The notes beneath the pieces were generated by a model, which was given only the letters and a program-made list of their open reading frames with translations, did no database searches and was not told the DNA's origin. From assembly GCA_905221605.1 (NCBI GenBank), contig CAJNDS010000183.1, positions 87,501 through 151,500 of the forward strand: DNA of 64,000 bases, in the 5' to 3' direction. This document shows positions 9,510 through 20,645 of this stretch, one piece after another; within the stretch, counting starts at the first letter, position 1; every line of letters starts with the position of its first letter. This DNA is from Symbiodinium natans (Eukaryota > Sar > Dinophyceae > Suessiales > Symbiodiniaceae). The position numbers and the translations under genes were made by a program.

Positions 9510-10346
9510 TTGGCCCTGGTGTCTTTGGTCGAAACGAGCGTGGCGGACCGGTCCGGTTGGTGCTCAGCACGGGCTCGGCGGAACTATCGCAGGAGCTTCC
9601 ACCCGTGTCGCACCCCGGGGGGTCATTCGGGCGTAATGGGGCTCGATCGGGTCTGTTCAAATTTCTCGAAGGGTTTAGGGTTTCATGACATCGTCATGCG
9701 GCGAGATGACTCGATGACCTTTTGAAGCTTCAAAGGGGCAGAAGCTCGGCACTCACTGAACCCTAAACCCTAAACCCTAAACGCTAAACCCTAAACCCTA
9801 AGGCATCCGGCGATTGCAAGAAACAGCGAACCGACTTCTTCAAGCCGGCTCGGTGCTGCCTTCACTAGGCCGCTGCAATCAGCTGGTGGGACCACTTGGA
9901 GGTTCAAGGGTTTAGGGTTTAGGGTTTAGGGTTTCGGGTTTAGGGTTAGTGAGGTGACTACAGCTAAAACGGGGTATGGCTTGGGGGCACTTGCGACCCT
10001 ACTCCTAACTGCCCCCCCCCCCCTGAACCTCCAAGTTAACATGCTAAGGACTAGTTAAAGACTATGCCTCAAAGGCCAGAATCTGCCGCGAGAACACCAA
10101 AGCTGCCCTTCCACCCCATTCCAGGATATCCCAGGCATCCCTCAACCCTAAACCCTAAACCCTAAACCCTAAACCCTAAACCCTAAACCCTAAACCCTAA
10201 ACCCCAAACCCTAAGTTCTAAACCCCAAGCCCTCCATGAAACTCCTGTCATCCTCGACCCTTGACTCCCTGGCATAGTCACGAGGCCGACTTTTCAAGGC
10301 CTCGGCAGCGCAGCTTCGGAAGCTCTGGGGTGGGGGAGGGCTTAGG
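9510..10346 (+). CDS. Ser/Arg/Pro-rich protein, four phase-matched exons, partial
   Basis: Exons 9510-9672 (acceptor CCTTGCAG; GVFGRNERGGPVRLVLS and GRNGARSGLFKFLEG), 9803-9901 (HPAIARNSEPTSSSR), 10075-10134 (PESAARTPKLPFHPIP) and 10278-10346 (HEADFSRPRQRSFGSS). Donors are GG|GTTTAGG, GAG|GTTCAAG, CAG|GCATCC and GG|GTTTAGG, two of them within telomeric repeat. Every junction is in phase 2, so the four exons join in one frame. The product is low-complexity Ser/Arg/Pro with no domain. The antisense of 10231-10330 is also open behind a good pyrimidine tract, so strand is not certain for the last exon. Confidence 0.48.
9756..9801 (-). repeat. CCCTAAA array
   Basis: Six units forming the 3' part of the intron before exon 9803. 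Confidence 0.9.
9903..9947 (+). repeat. TTTAGGG array
   Basis: Six units at the 5' part of the intron after exon ending 9901. Confidence 0.9.
10145..10232 (-). repeat. CCCTAAA array
   Basis: Twelve units; inverted partner of 10340-10460. Confidence 0.95.
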
Positions 10347-10460
10347 GTTTAGGGTTTAGGGTTCAGGGTTCAGGGTTTAGGGTTTAGGGTTTAGGGTTTA
10401 GGGTTTAGGGTTTAGGAGGGCTTAGGGTTTAGGGTTTAGGGTTTAGGGTTTGGGCCTTAG
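10340..10460 (+). repeat. TTTAGGG array
   Basis: Sixteen units, interrupted once by AGGAGGGCTTAGGG, which also occurs at its start: a tandem duplication of the array edge. Confidence 0.95.
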
Positions 10461-10474
10461 GGAGCGACCAAAAA

Positions 10475-10600
10475 CCCTGGACAAGACGACTCTCTGCGGC
10501 AGAAGCTGCATTCTGCTTTTTATCATAAGGGCCCCACAGGCAGCCACCAAGAAGGGCACCACAAACCACACCCAAAAGTCGACGACAGGTCTGCACTTCA
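10475..10600 (-). CDS. Possible membrane-segment exon
   Basis: The minus frame reads CRRLLGVVCGALLGGCLW, a single hydrophobic helix, then DKKQNAASAAESRLVQ before CAG|GGTTTTTGG. The acceptor and strand are unproven because other frames are open. Confidence 0.3.
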
Positions 10601-10939
10601 CCAGCAAAGCACCAAGTTGACACTGGAACCAAGCCCCCGGAATGGAGCTTCAAAAAACGTGCACGGGACCCGGGACGGGACCCAGGCGAGAGAGCGATCG
10701 GTTACCCTCGGCCTCTGCCTGCGCCTAGGGCCTAGGTGAGAGCGCGACCACGCCAGGGAGCCATACCACCAACGCTGGCGTTCTCCCATATGTATGGTGA
10801 GAAGGGGAAGGCTCAGACGAACCTTGAAGTCTCCACTAAGTACAAGCCATCCGGGGCTACACTTCAAGCGCAGGGGAGGGGGGGGGGGGGGTGGTGTTGG
10901 AAAGCATCATCTCATCGGGTGGGTGCCATGCTGCTCACA

Positions 10940-12170
10940 TGGAGTTGCGTGCACTGACAAGCCAGTTCCGTGCCCTTTTTCTAGGTTTTCGGGCCGGGGC
11001 AATTAGCGGGTGTCGAGGCCAGTGCAAATTCCGAAGCGACGGATCCTCCGCGTGTGTTGCCGAGTACAACGCGTTGCCTAAACACTAACACTCCAGGCTG
11101 CCAAATGGTCCAAGTTGCAAAAGTAAATGGGAAGCAGTGCACGGCGAGGACTGGGAACTACGCACAGGGATGATGCAACTTATGTCTAGCACTAAGGAAC
11201 CTTGGCTCAGAGACCTGGACCCTATTTGCAGCATTGAACTCGTAACACTGTTAAGAACCCTTGGAGTCGACAAACGGGGACGCACACCACACACAAAGCG
11301 AGGCCCGAGCCCATTCATTCGACGCTACCGGCTCGCCCCAGCCTGCTTCGAGGGGTATCTGCAAGTCTCCGGCATCTGCCGAAAGCGAATCTCATCTCAT
11401 CATAGCTGGAGAGAAGCACCAGGTTTGTAGCGATTTGATGTCTGATCATGAGATATCAGCACTAGCATGCATCTGACGTCGGCTCGGAAATTCGCACCCT
11501 GCCGTAGACTTTGCCATGAACTGTAGAAGTAGTGGCGCGTGCTAGGTTCCCCAGATTTTCCCAGAGAATTCTGGGAATAGCTGGCACAGAGGACTACTTA
11601 CATGTGCAGGACTCCAGCAAGTCTTGGCCAATGGGGTATGCTCACATCAACATGAACAATCCTGCAACTAGAGTTGACACAACAAAGCTCGAAGGACTGT
11701 GCCTGTCGGACTGCGCGGTCGGCGGCAAACCGCTCCGCGGGCACCTGGCGCCTACACCCTGCAACTTACACCATGTAAAATCTCTAATCACCCTACCCTA
11801 TGAATCCAATGGAGCTTAAGGGTTTGGCTGGGGCTTTGAAGTTCGGATCGGAAACGAAGAGACACACCGGCAGAGTCAGCAGATAGTCCAAGATCAGATT
11901 TCCTCAGCCCTCTCCTCCCCAAAAACTGATCAACTGCCGGTGGCTGCCTGTGATCTCGGCGATACAGCGGCCTGTGCTTGTGCCTGCAGCACGCAGCTGT
12001 CTCAGGCTTCCTCTGGAACAGTGTCCTGACCCCTTAAAACTTCTTGTAAGGAGAGCGGAGATACAGCAATGTGGGAAGGCCGCACTAGATCCCTGCATGC
12101 CGAGCACGCAGCGAGAAACGGGGTCGTCTGCCCAGAAGCAGATACGTTAGGCTGATACACGGCTACATAC
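10940..12170. other. Array-free stretch without a convincing gene
   Basis: Short open frames occur on both strands (for example 11137-11430 plus, 97 codons) but none shows a convincing exon structure or family. Composition is less GC-rich than the exon clusters. Confidence 0.4.
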
Positions 12171-12173
12171 CAT

Positions 12174-12261
12174 AGGGGCCTTAATAATTAGAACAGGGTT
12201 TTAGGGAGTTTTGTATAGTATATTTGTATAGGGACCACTATTAGTAATTATTCGGCCCCTA
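12174..12261 (+). mobile_element. MITE-like element, family A
   Basis: ATAGGGGCC at the left and GGCCCCTAT at the right form terminal inverted repeats. Inside are AATAATTAGAACAGGGTTTT and AGTAATTATTC. No coding capacity. Confidence 0.7.
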
Positions 12262-12361
12262 TATATTACCTGGAGCTCAATGGGCATCCTTGCCTCAGGC
12301 GATGCGGGGCCGCATTTGGCCTCCGAAAGCCAAACGACAGGACTTCCACCCGCACTTGGGG

Positions 12362-12465
12362 GTCCATGGTACTTATTATGTACTTATTAACCAATTGTTG
12401 CTGTACTTTAAAACCCACGTATAAGCCCCTTAAGTGCCCTAATACGGTTCTAGATACAGTGTTCA
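12362..12465. repeat. Dispersed repeat, family H
   Basis: Shares CATGGTACT and TATAAGCCCCTTAAGTGCCC followed by TAATA with 57204-57285. It is AT-richer than its surroundings. Confidence 0.6.
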
Positions 12466-12802
12466 GGCAATGCAGCTTTTTTTCCGGCTCGAATTCCCTC
12501 AAAGTGACAGGCTCGAATATTGCCAGGATTGGGCATGTTATGGCTCGTAAGGGGGGGGGGGGGGTTTGGGAATTGGTTGGGCTAGTGTGCAGTTTAGGGC
12601 TGTTCCTGGTTTGGTTTGGGGGCCTTCTCGGCTTGAAATCTGGATGGTGGGAACTTTGGCAACCAGCAACTGAAGGATGTGACAGCCTCAGAAGCCACAC
12701 CCGAGGCACAAAGCCCCACGCCTTATGTAAACCACCGAAGCGCCCCCCAAGGCGCGAAGCCTCCACACCCAACCGCGCCCGAACGCATTCTCAACCCTAT
12801 AT

Positions 12803-12990
12803 AAACCCTAAACCCTAAACCCTAAACCCTAAACCCTAAACCCTAAACCCTAAACCCTAAACCCTAGATTAAACCCTAAACCCTAAACCCTAAACCCTAA
12901 ACCCTAAACCCTAAACCCTAAACCCTAAACCCTAAACCCTAAACCCTAAACCCTAAACCCTAAACCCTAAACCCTAAACCCTAAACCCTA
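12803..12990 (-). repeat. CCCTAAA array, long
   Basis: About 26 units, nearly perfect except one TAGATTAAA interruption. Among the longest arrays here; inverted partner of 13081-13206 across a 90-bp GC-rich spacer that could be a minus-strand exon (KASSEGEGEGKGPREG). Confidence 0.97.
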
Positions 12991-13080
12991 AGCCTGTCGT
13001 CACAGCCCAGGCCTTCTCGTGGGCCTTTGCCTTCCCCTTCGCCTTCGGAGCTGGCCTTGGCTTTCAGGACCCATGGCAGG

Positions 13081-13206
13081 GGGTTTAGGGTTTAGGGTTT
13101 AGGGTTTAGGGTTTAGGGTTTAGGGTTTGGGGTTTAGGGTTTAGGGTTTAGGGTTTAGGGTTTAGGGTTTAGGGTTTAGGGTTTAGGGTTTAGGGTTTAG
13201 GGTGTA
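13081..13206 (+). repeat. TTTAGGG array, long
   Basis: Eighteen near-perfect units. Confidence 0.97.
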
Positions 13207-13269
13207 GGGCCACTCATCGGGTTTAAGAGCGCCTAGGGTTCGGGTCAGTACCGGGTTTTGGGTTCCGGG

Positions 13270-13345
13270 CTTAGTGTTTGGGGTTTAGGGTTATTAGGGT
13301 TTAGGGTTGTAGGGCTTAGGACTTAGGATTTAGGGTTTGGGTTGA
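13270..13345 (+). repeat. Degenerate TTTAGGG array
   Basis: Units with many substitutions, apparently older than its neighbour. Confidence 0.8.
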
Positions 13346-13359
13346 GGGCTTAAGATTTC

Positions 13360-13960
13360 AAATATGTTTATTCATTCAACCCAAAAACCTCCAACATCAA
13401 ACCCCTATATGCCTTCTTGGTAGGCACTCAACGGTGAAGTCGGGCACCATTCTCGGGAACATCCCGAAAAGCATGTGACAGTGCAACAGTTGGCAGCTTC
13501 ACCCGGCCTTTGGCCTGGCTCAGACCCACATGCCAGAAATCTTGCCACCGAAAACTTCACTCAAGCCTCGCATTTCTACTTCCTAATCTCCCTGAAGGCT
13601 AGACACCAACTGGCCCCAGGCCCCCAAACTCGAAACTCTAGTTGCAGAGGCTAGAATGCCAGAAAAGGAATCTTTGCATAAGAGAGACCCGAAATCTCGA
13701 AAATCGTGAACCCCCCCCCCCTCCCATTTCAAAAGTGGACAGGGACTCGGGGACCGAACCTCCTCTCTGGTCCACCTAAGGCGGGCACGGCGGGGTCGAA
13801 GGTTCTAGGGTTCAAGGCTTAAGGGCGAACTTCGGATTGGTAAGGCGCACCCCTGCTACCATCGGTGATTTCTGGAACCTTCCTTCCCAAATCCTTCCCC
13901 AGAAACCATCAAAGCCCTCCGCTCACAACTCTGAGAAGGCAATCCTGAAACCGTCCTCAT
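13360..13960. other. No gene recognised
   Basis: Mixed sequence with homopolymer C runs and scattered repeat fragments; no frame longer than noise. Confidence 0.4.
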
Positions 13961-14071
13961 AAACCCTTTACCCTGAACCCTAAACCCCAACGCCTAAACC
14001 CTAAACCCTAACCTCTTGAAACCCTCCCGCGTGTTGCACTCGTCCCTTTGCCCTTGGACTGAAGCTCCCAC

Positions 14072-14115
14072 CTGGCTCCGCCTTCTCTGTCTTCCTGGCC
14101 TCTTCGGCAGGCGAC
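14072..14115 (-). CDS. Short internal exon, unrecognised
   Basis: Acceptor CCTGAAG at 14116, donor CCAG|GTGGGAG. Encodes SPAEEARKTEKAEP in phase 1 to phase 1. Lys/Glu/Ala-rich. Confidence 0.42.
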
Positions 14116-14139
14116 CTTCAGGAGAGGGGTGCTAAGCCC

Positions 14140-14210
14140 TAAACCCTAAACCCTGAACCTTAAACCCTAAACTCTAAACCCTAGACCCCCGACCCTCAAC
14201 CCTAAACCCG
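14140..14210 (-). repeat. CCCTAAA array
   Basis: Nine units with CTCTAAA and CCTTAAA variants, upstream of exon 14072-14115 on the minus strand. Confidence 0.85.
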
Positions 14211-14732
14211 AACAACGACGACATAAAGTGTGCGCATACATATATATATATATATATTGGTCTGTTAGAGTCAGTCTCCGGGCCCCCTCTATAGTACGGC
14301 ACCCTTGTAATAAGGACCTAGAAAGGGACCTTAATTTGGAGAACTACCCATGTGTACAGCTGGATATGTAGATATAGATATACATATTATGCATGCGCGC
14401 ATGTGTGTATAATGGTGAAAAACTCTCTTGCGTTGCTGGATCGCGCATCAACCCCCTGAGCTGAAGCAGCAGCTGGTTTCTGAAGTAAGCTAGGAATCCA
14501 GGAAAGCCCTCTATATTGGGATTTGGCTGGGTCGCATAGGGGAACCGCACCTCACCCCCAAAGCAAGCGGAAAGCAAATCCTGCCATTTTGCAGTTTAGG
14601 CTGTAGGCTTTAGGATTTAGGATTTGGGGAGGATGCAGAGGCCCCTGGTCACGTTTAGGAGAACCTAGGACCAACGAGGGCTCAGGGCTTAGGGCTTCGG
14701 GTTTCACGTTGGGGGGCTCGGTCTTAGGGCAG

Positions 14733-14889
14733 TGTCGTGGTTGGAGGCGGTGTCATGAACCGGTATACTACACCAGCGGATGCCATGAATCAGTGGATGT
14801 CAGGGGAAGGGTCTTCTCCGAAGGCCGTCGCCTCACCGCAGGGTCTCCTCGTGCTCCGAAAAACAATCTCGACAGCCCCGAAGCCCTAA
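14733..14889 (+). CDS. Terminal exon whose stop codon is formed by the telomeric array
   Basis: After TTAGGGCAG the frame reads VVVGGGVMNRYTTPAD then AMNQWMSGEGSSPKA and ends KTISTAPKP followed by TAA at 14887-14889. The stop lies in the first CCCTAAA unit of the array that follows. 51 residues, no recognised family, and no ATG-started frame long enough to stand alone. Confidence 0.48.
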
Positions 14890-14997
14890 AAAACCCTAAA
14901 CCCTAAACCCTAAACCCTAAACCCTAAACCCTAAACCCTAAACCCTAAACCCTAAACCCTAAACCCTAAACCCTATAAACCCTAACCCCTAAACCCT
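14886..14997 (-). repeat. CCCTAAA array
   Basis: Sixteen units; inverted partner of 15098-15240. Confidence 0.95.
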
Positions 14998-15097
14998 CCA
15001 CATCAGAGAAAGGTCCGCCCCCCCCCCGCCCCCCAAAAAAACCTTGCCTCGACCGCCCACGCCGCTGGGGGGGTGGCTGGCCGAGGATGGGCATACG

Positions 15098-15240
15098 GTT
15101 TAGGGTTTAGGGTGTAGGGTTTAGGGTTTAGGGTTTAGGGTTTAGGGCTTAGGGTTTAGGGTTTAGGGTTTAGGGTTTAGGGTTTAGGGTTTAGGGGCTT
15201 AGGGTCTAGGGTTTTAGGGTGTTTAGGGTTTTAGGGTTCA
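15098..15240 (+). repeat. TTTAGGG array
   Basis: About twenty units, degenerating rightward. Confidence 0.95.
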
Positions 15241-15323
15241 AGCCTTAGGGTGTACAGTTCGGGTTTTCGGGGCTTAGGGTTTTAGACCTTAGGGTCCAGG
15301 ATCTACGATTCCCAACCACGTAA

Positions 15324-15376
15324 CACCCTAAACCCTAAACCGTAAAACCCTAAACCCTAAACCCTAAACCCTAAAC
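15324..15376 (-). repeat. CCCTAAA array
   Basis: Seven units. Confidence 0.9.
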
Positions 15377-15382
15377 CCAGAA

Positions 15383-15691
15383 GTGTGCAGATGTACTCCT
15401 AGGGGCCAGAACCACACTGCAGAGACTCCAGCTAAAGTAATTCCTCACACAGTGCCGCAACGTGGCTGTGCCCTTCGGATTGCAGCAAATAGAGAGGGAA
15501 GTGAGGGGGAATCTGACTCTGAGGGGCGCAACTTTAGAGGCATGATGCGGATGATTTCGGCTGCAGCAAGAGGTTTGCACAACTCTGTTCCTCAAGCCCG
15601 GGTTCCCTGTCAAGTGAGAATCTCATGGACTCCATTAGAGCTGCATTCTTTGCATTCTTGTCTCATGGGGTTACGATTATGGATCCAGTAG
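15383..15691 (+). CDS. Open frame, possible exon
   Basis: 102-codon open frame with a plausible central stretch (REGSEGESDSEGRNFRG then MMRMISAAARGLH). Several AG acceptors precede it. No family, and the antisense is also open. Confidence 0.25.
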   Translation: MCRCTPRGQNHTAETPAKVIPHTVPQRGCALRIAANREGSEGESDSEGRNFRGMMRMISAAARGLHNSVPQARVPCQVRISWTPLELHSLHSCLMGLRLWIQ

Positions 15692-15970
15692 GGCTGATAC
15701 CTCTTGCCCTGCACAGAATGTCATTCTCTCCGAACATCTTCAGCATCCTCTCCAAGGCCCTCCCCTAGTCTTTCTACGAGTCTTGAACCTCGAGGCTTGA
15801 GAGCTTCAAGATTCCATCCCAAACCCTGAGCCCTACCTGGGGGTTTCCGACATAAGGGGGACCTTCTTGCGGTCCTTGTTGCAAGGGGATCCTCCTTCTT
15901 GGGGTCTTAGATTCGCTGTCCCTGATGCACACCTGGACGTGGCCCGCCTGATGCACCTCGTTCTCATCGG

Positions 15971-16488
15971 GTGCATCCTGGCGCATCTGCTGTAAGCCAA
16001 GCAAGGTTTTTGTGTTTGGGGGATCTACGGCATCGAGTGACAAGAGATCACGTAGTGCTTCCTGACCGAAACCCAGGACCACGAGCATGCAATTGTTTTT
16101 GCCTCCGCGGAACCTCCTGCGTAGTCACACGAAAAGCAACCGCACACTATTGCAGAAGCCAAGATGACTCTACCCCAAACGCGCATGTCCAGGCCCTTTG
16201 GTTTGTTTCCTTGTGCCTCTTGCCTCGACAACTTCTCTCTTGCAAGTACAGCTGTGGCCCTGTTGAAGCCCTTAGGCTGCCACGACGTGGATGGGCAACC
16301 TCAAACGCCAGCGAAAGAGGGAACAGAAGGCCCTTGCCCGTCGGCGCTCCGCTGCCAAGACTGCCGAGACGCCAGCGTGGGTACCAGTGCAAGTGGCTCA
16401 CGCGGGAGGAAGCTTTTGCTTTGACTGGAATGTGTGGAGGAATGGTCTCTGGTCAAATCTGAGCAGCCGGGTGCGCGAAGGGCTCTGA
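15971..16488 (+). CDS. Possible coding region, frame unresolved
   Basis: Three plus frames are open around 16290-16460: one basic (KRQRKREQKALARRR), one ending CKWLTREEAFALTG and one Cys-rich. A CCCTTAG acceptor precedes 16276. It probably contains an exon but the frame cannot be chosen by eye. Confidence 0.28.
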
Positions 16489-16499
16489 AGACGACATGT

Positions 16500-17300
16500 T
16501 GCATGAGAAGGAGACAGAAATGTGCCAGAAAAGGATCGAAAGTCGAAAGCAGCCTCTGCCTGACTCTCCTACAAGCTGGAGTCGAAGAAAAGCAGTCACT
16601 CACTAGTTCAGTGTGGCCGGCATCTTGCGACCCGATTTTTCGTGCATTGCAACCCGTGATCCTTGGTGCCCAAAGGGATGCCCCTACACAAGCTTACCCC
16701 TGCCACGTTGGCTTGCTTCATCTGTGATCGCGACAGACTTTCGACCGCAACTTCCCAGTCGCCCCCATTCTAGCTAACTAGGCCCCCGTGTTCCATCAAC
16801 TTCCACCTTTTCATGGTTGGGATGGAGGTCGTCTACAGAGGCGACTGCCCCCTTCACTTCGCAGGTGAGAGCTTTCGCGCGGTGCAGTCCTCGCTCAGAT
16901 TATTGAGCGTCTTGGGCCGAAGCTCCGCACTTCTTTGGGACAATGCCTCGTCTACAGAAGACGATGTCCCACCACTCAGGAACCGAAAACAACTTGCGCC
17001 CCCCCCCCCCCCCCCCCGGCACAACGCACGGCCGTGAGAGTCTTCAACCCTAAACGGTAACCGGACAACCCCTGAACCTTTAAACCTAAAACCGAGATGG
17101 TTGTGGTTCATAAGACCGGACCAACAAACAACGGATTGTGTTGAGTAGGCCCCCAGAAGTGGGGGGCGCAGCCTTTAGCAAAAAGATGCAATAAGTTCCC
17201 AGGTGGCGCAAGATTTCCTCCATCCACCGTATGGATATCAATATTGCTAGTGTTGATACTCTTGCTCCTTGCTGTTCGTGTTCACATTCCTGCTTTTGGA
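16500..17300. other. No gene recognised
   Basis: Only short overlapping frames, plus a run of about 20 C near 17000. Confidence 0.4.
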
Positions 17301-17309
17301 ATGGGCAGA

Positions 17310-18121
17310 TCAAGGCTTAAGCTGCATGGACACATCCCACGCGTCCTCGTCCAGCTCGGATTTTCGGATGTGCTGCTTCTTGGCCGCCTTTCGGGACTTA
17401 AGGAATCATGCATGCGCTGCACATCTGTCCACTTCATCCAGCACAGGACACTGGAGGGAAAGAGAGAGAGAGAGCTCTCCGACAAAGCTACATGGCCTAC
17501 GCTCACTATGAGAAGCCAGTGAGTGGGGCCACAAGGGACCCAAACTCCTAACCAACATGGGATATAAGCCCTAAACCCTATAAACCCTCTAAACCCTATA
17601 AACCCTATCAACCCTATCAACCCTACAAACCCTATAAACCCCTAAAAAAAAACCTAAAAAACCCAAAACGCGGGGACTTTTGCCTCGACCACGTAGAAGC
17701 GATCGTCCCAGGCCGGACGGGTGTCAACCTGTGCCGTGGGAAGACGAGGACTTCGAGGTGCATGGTACTTGCTGTACCTCGAGCCCAACTATCACCATAG
17801 TGGGGGTACTTAAGGTGCGTATAGGTGGGCTATAGGTAGAATTTTATTGGGGTTATCAGCCTGAACCTCCAAGCAGGAGTTTGGGGGAAAAAGAGGGGGG
17901 GAGTTCGGGAGTTCGGAAGCCGCAGCATGATCAGAACGCCGACGACGCATCAAACTCCCCTGAACTCAACACCCAAGCGCCTAAACCCTAAACCCTAAGC
18001 CCCAAACCATAAACCCTAAACTCCAAACCCTAGCGCCTTCTTTCGCGGCGTCGTCTTCGATGACGTGGCTGGTTGGCACTGGCTCCTCCACTTCGGCACG
18101 GGGCAACAAAGAAGTCAGGAA
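17310..18121 (-). CDS. Three 3' exons of an unrecognised gene
   Basis: Exons 18029-18121 (acceptor CCATCCCAG; RAEVEEPVPTSHVIEDDAAK), 17684-17728 (acceptor CCCACGGCACAG, donor GAG|GCAAAA; VDTRPAWDDRFYVVE) and 17310-17396 (acceptor TTCCTTAAG; KKQHIRKSELDEDAWDV then SMQLKP and TGA at 17310-17312). All three are phase 0 at each join, and each has a whole number of codons (31, 15, 29). The C-terminus is basic then acidic. The 17684 donor is GC. The family is not recognised; a charged, probably soluble protein. Confidence 0.62.
17563..17645 (-). repeat. CCCTATAAA-type variant array
   Basis: Units of CCCTATAAA, CCCTATCAA and CCCTAAA, lying in the intron between exons 17684 and 17396. Confidence 0.85.
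17980..18028 (-). repeat. CCCTAAA array
   Basis: Seven degenerate units directly after exon 18029-18121 on the minus strand; the donor (AGG|GTTTGG) lies in the array edge. Confidence 0.85.
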
Positions 18122-18298
18122 CTGGGATGGCACCTACAACCCTCTGATAAAAATCTTCCGGAACATGATCCTCTTGCATGATCCTCTTAAACCCAAATAA
18201 GGGGAAACGCCAAATTTCCCAAGAGCCTACCTAGGGAACATGCTGACAAGCGGCACATGATCCCATGAAACTGTGAGGGGGCTTGGTGTGCTGTGCTG

Positions 18299-18318
18299 TG
18301 CGCGCGCGCGCGCGCGCG
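18299..18318. repeat. (GC)n microsatellite
   Basis: About nine CG dinucleotides directly joined to the GT array. Confidence 0.95.
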
Positions 18319-18321
18319 GGT

Positions 18322-19123
<802 letters not shown>

Positions 19124-19232
19124 GCGGGCGGGCGGGCGGGCGTGCGTGCGTGCGTCGAACTGTTCGAAACATCGGTGGCACGAATACAGCTGACATGGCG
19201 CTGTCGTGACTTGGGGAAACCGATTCTGCTAC

Positions 19233-19352
19233 CTCGTGGCCATCTGGTCTCCCTTGCGCTCTCCAGTCTCACTCCTCCACGGAGGTGACCCTGCACGAGG
19301 CGAGCCTGCACGAGGCGAGCCATCCTCACCTGACGGCGGCCCAAAATACATG
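19233..19352 (-). CDS. Exon upstream of the 17310-18121 gene (probable)
   Basis: Acceptor CCAACCTCAG at 19353, donor GAG|GTAGCA. Encodes MYFGPPSGEDGSPRAGS then PPWRSETGERKGDQMA in phase 2 to phase 2. It contains two copies of GSPRA. The phase does not directly match exon 18029-18121, so another exon or a separate gene is needed. Confidence 0.5.
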
Positions 19353-19466
19353 CTGAGGTTGGCGACAAGATGCACACAGGTCAACATGGTGGCTCACATC
19401 GGGGGATCAGGGAATTGACTACATGGCGGCAGGTGTTTCATTCGCTGCCCAGCTGGCCCACAAGTC

Positions 19467-19553
19467 ATGCTGGGCAGTGCCACCGTGGCAACTGGCACAG
19501 ACTCAGACGCCAGTGAAGTGAAAGGGTACCAGCAAGATGAACAGCGCAAGTGA
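19467..19553 (+). CDS. Short open frame, possible terminal exon
   Basis: Reads MLGSATVATGTDSDASEV then KGYQQDEQRK and TGA. The antisense is also open. Low support. Confidence 0.25.
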   Translation: MLGSATVATGTDSDASEVKGYQQDEQRK

Positions 19554-19572
19554 GCCAACGTCCACGTGTAAG

Positions 19573-19687
19573 CTACTATTTGCTTAAGAACCCCAAAAGA
19601 ATACAAAAAAACATAATCCCTATATTACCCTTTCTAAGGAGGAATATGCTTTTTTGTTTTTTCGGGGTCTTGAGCAATTAGTGGTAG
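19573..19687. mobile_element. MITE-like element, family E
   Basis: CTACTATTTGCTTAAGAACC at the left is inverted as GGTCTTGAGCAATTAGTGG at the right. The centre is poly-A/poly-T rich. Confidence 0.65.
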
Positions 19688-19699
19688 TGCACACACGAG

Positions 19700-19835
19700 G
19701 GTCGAAGCGCGTTTCGGGTCCGCCCGATCGTGAACGGGGGTGTGCGTTTCAGGTGCGCCGCGCGTGGCCGCGGAGGTGCGTTTCAGGCTCAGCTGGAATG
19801 CGTTTCGTACAGGCCAAGGTGCGTTTCAGGTCCGG
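19700..19835. repeat. Minisatellite with GTGCGTTTCAGG core
   Basis: GTGCGTTTCAGG or a close variant (GCGCGTTTCGGG, ATGCGTTTCGTA) recurs five times at 25-45 bp spacing. The inverse motif (CTGAAATGC and relatives) recurs at 20655-20775 beyond the telomeric array. Confidence 0.6.
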
Positions 19836-20141
19836 CACCACCATGACATGAAAGCCACAAGTCCGAAGCCCCTGAAGCCACCCGCTACAAGCCATGTCAG
19901 GCCGCGTTCAGGTTTATAGGGTTTATTGTATTTATAGGGTCCAGGACTTATAGGGTCTAGGATTTAGGGGTTTAGGCTTGAGTGGACTTAGAGTTTATGC
20001 GAACTGTCATGTGGACTCCTGAAGCAGTCAGCTTGAGGGATTTTGTTTTGCGGGGGCGGCCCTATGCAGGGTGGAAGCGCGTTTCCCCCCCCCCCCCACC
20101 CCCTAAGATTGCTAATGTCCAGAAACCCTACAATGCCCTAC

Positions 20142-20645
20142 AACCCAAACCCTAAACCCTAAGCCTAAGCCCTAAACCCTAAACCCTAGCCCCTAAGCCC
20201 TAAACCCTAAACCCAAAACCCAAAACCCAAAACCCAAAACCCTAAACCCGAAACCCTAAACCCTAAACTAAAACCTAAACCCTAAACCCTAAAGCCCAAA
20301 CCCTAAACCCTAAACCCTCAGCCCTAAACCCTTAACCCTAAACCCTCAACCGTAAACCCTAAACCGTAAACCCTAAACCCTAAACCCTAAACCCTAAACC
20401 CTCAACCGTAAACCCTAAACCGTAAACCCTAAACCCTAAACTCTAAACCCTAAACCCTACACCCGAAACCCTAAACCCGAAACCCTAAACCCTAAACCCT
20501 AAAACCTAAACCCTAAACCCTAAACCGTAAACCCTAAACCGTAAACCCTAAACCGTAAACCCTAAACCCTAAACCCCAAACCCGAAACCCTAAACCCGAA
20601 ACCCTACACCCTAAAACCTAAACCCTAAACCCTCAACCCTAAACC
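20142..20645 (-). repeat. Highly mutated CCCTAAA array
   Basis: Over 500 bp of telomere-type units rich in CCCGAAA, CCGTAAA, CCCTCAA and CCCAAAA variants, with the variant order itself repeated: the CCGTAAACCCTAAA dimer recurs at 20350, 20405 and 20525. The longest and most diverged array. Confidence 0.97.

Noticed and set aside
10231..10330. Minus exon reading (AAEALKSRPRDYARESR)
   Set aside because: A good pyrimidine tract precedes it, but the plus reading joins three other exons in phase; left as an alternative.
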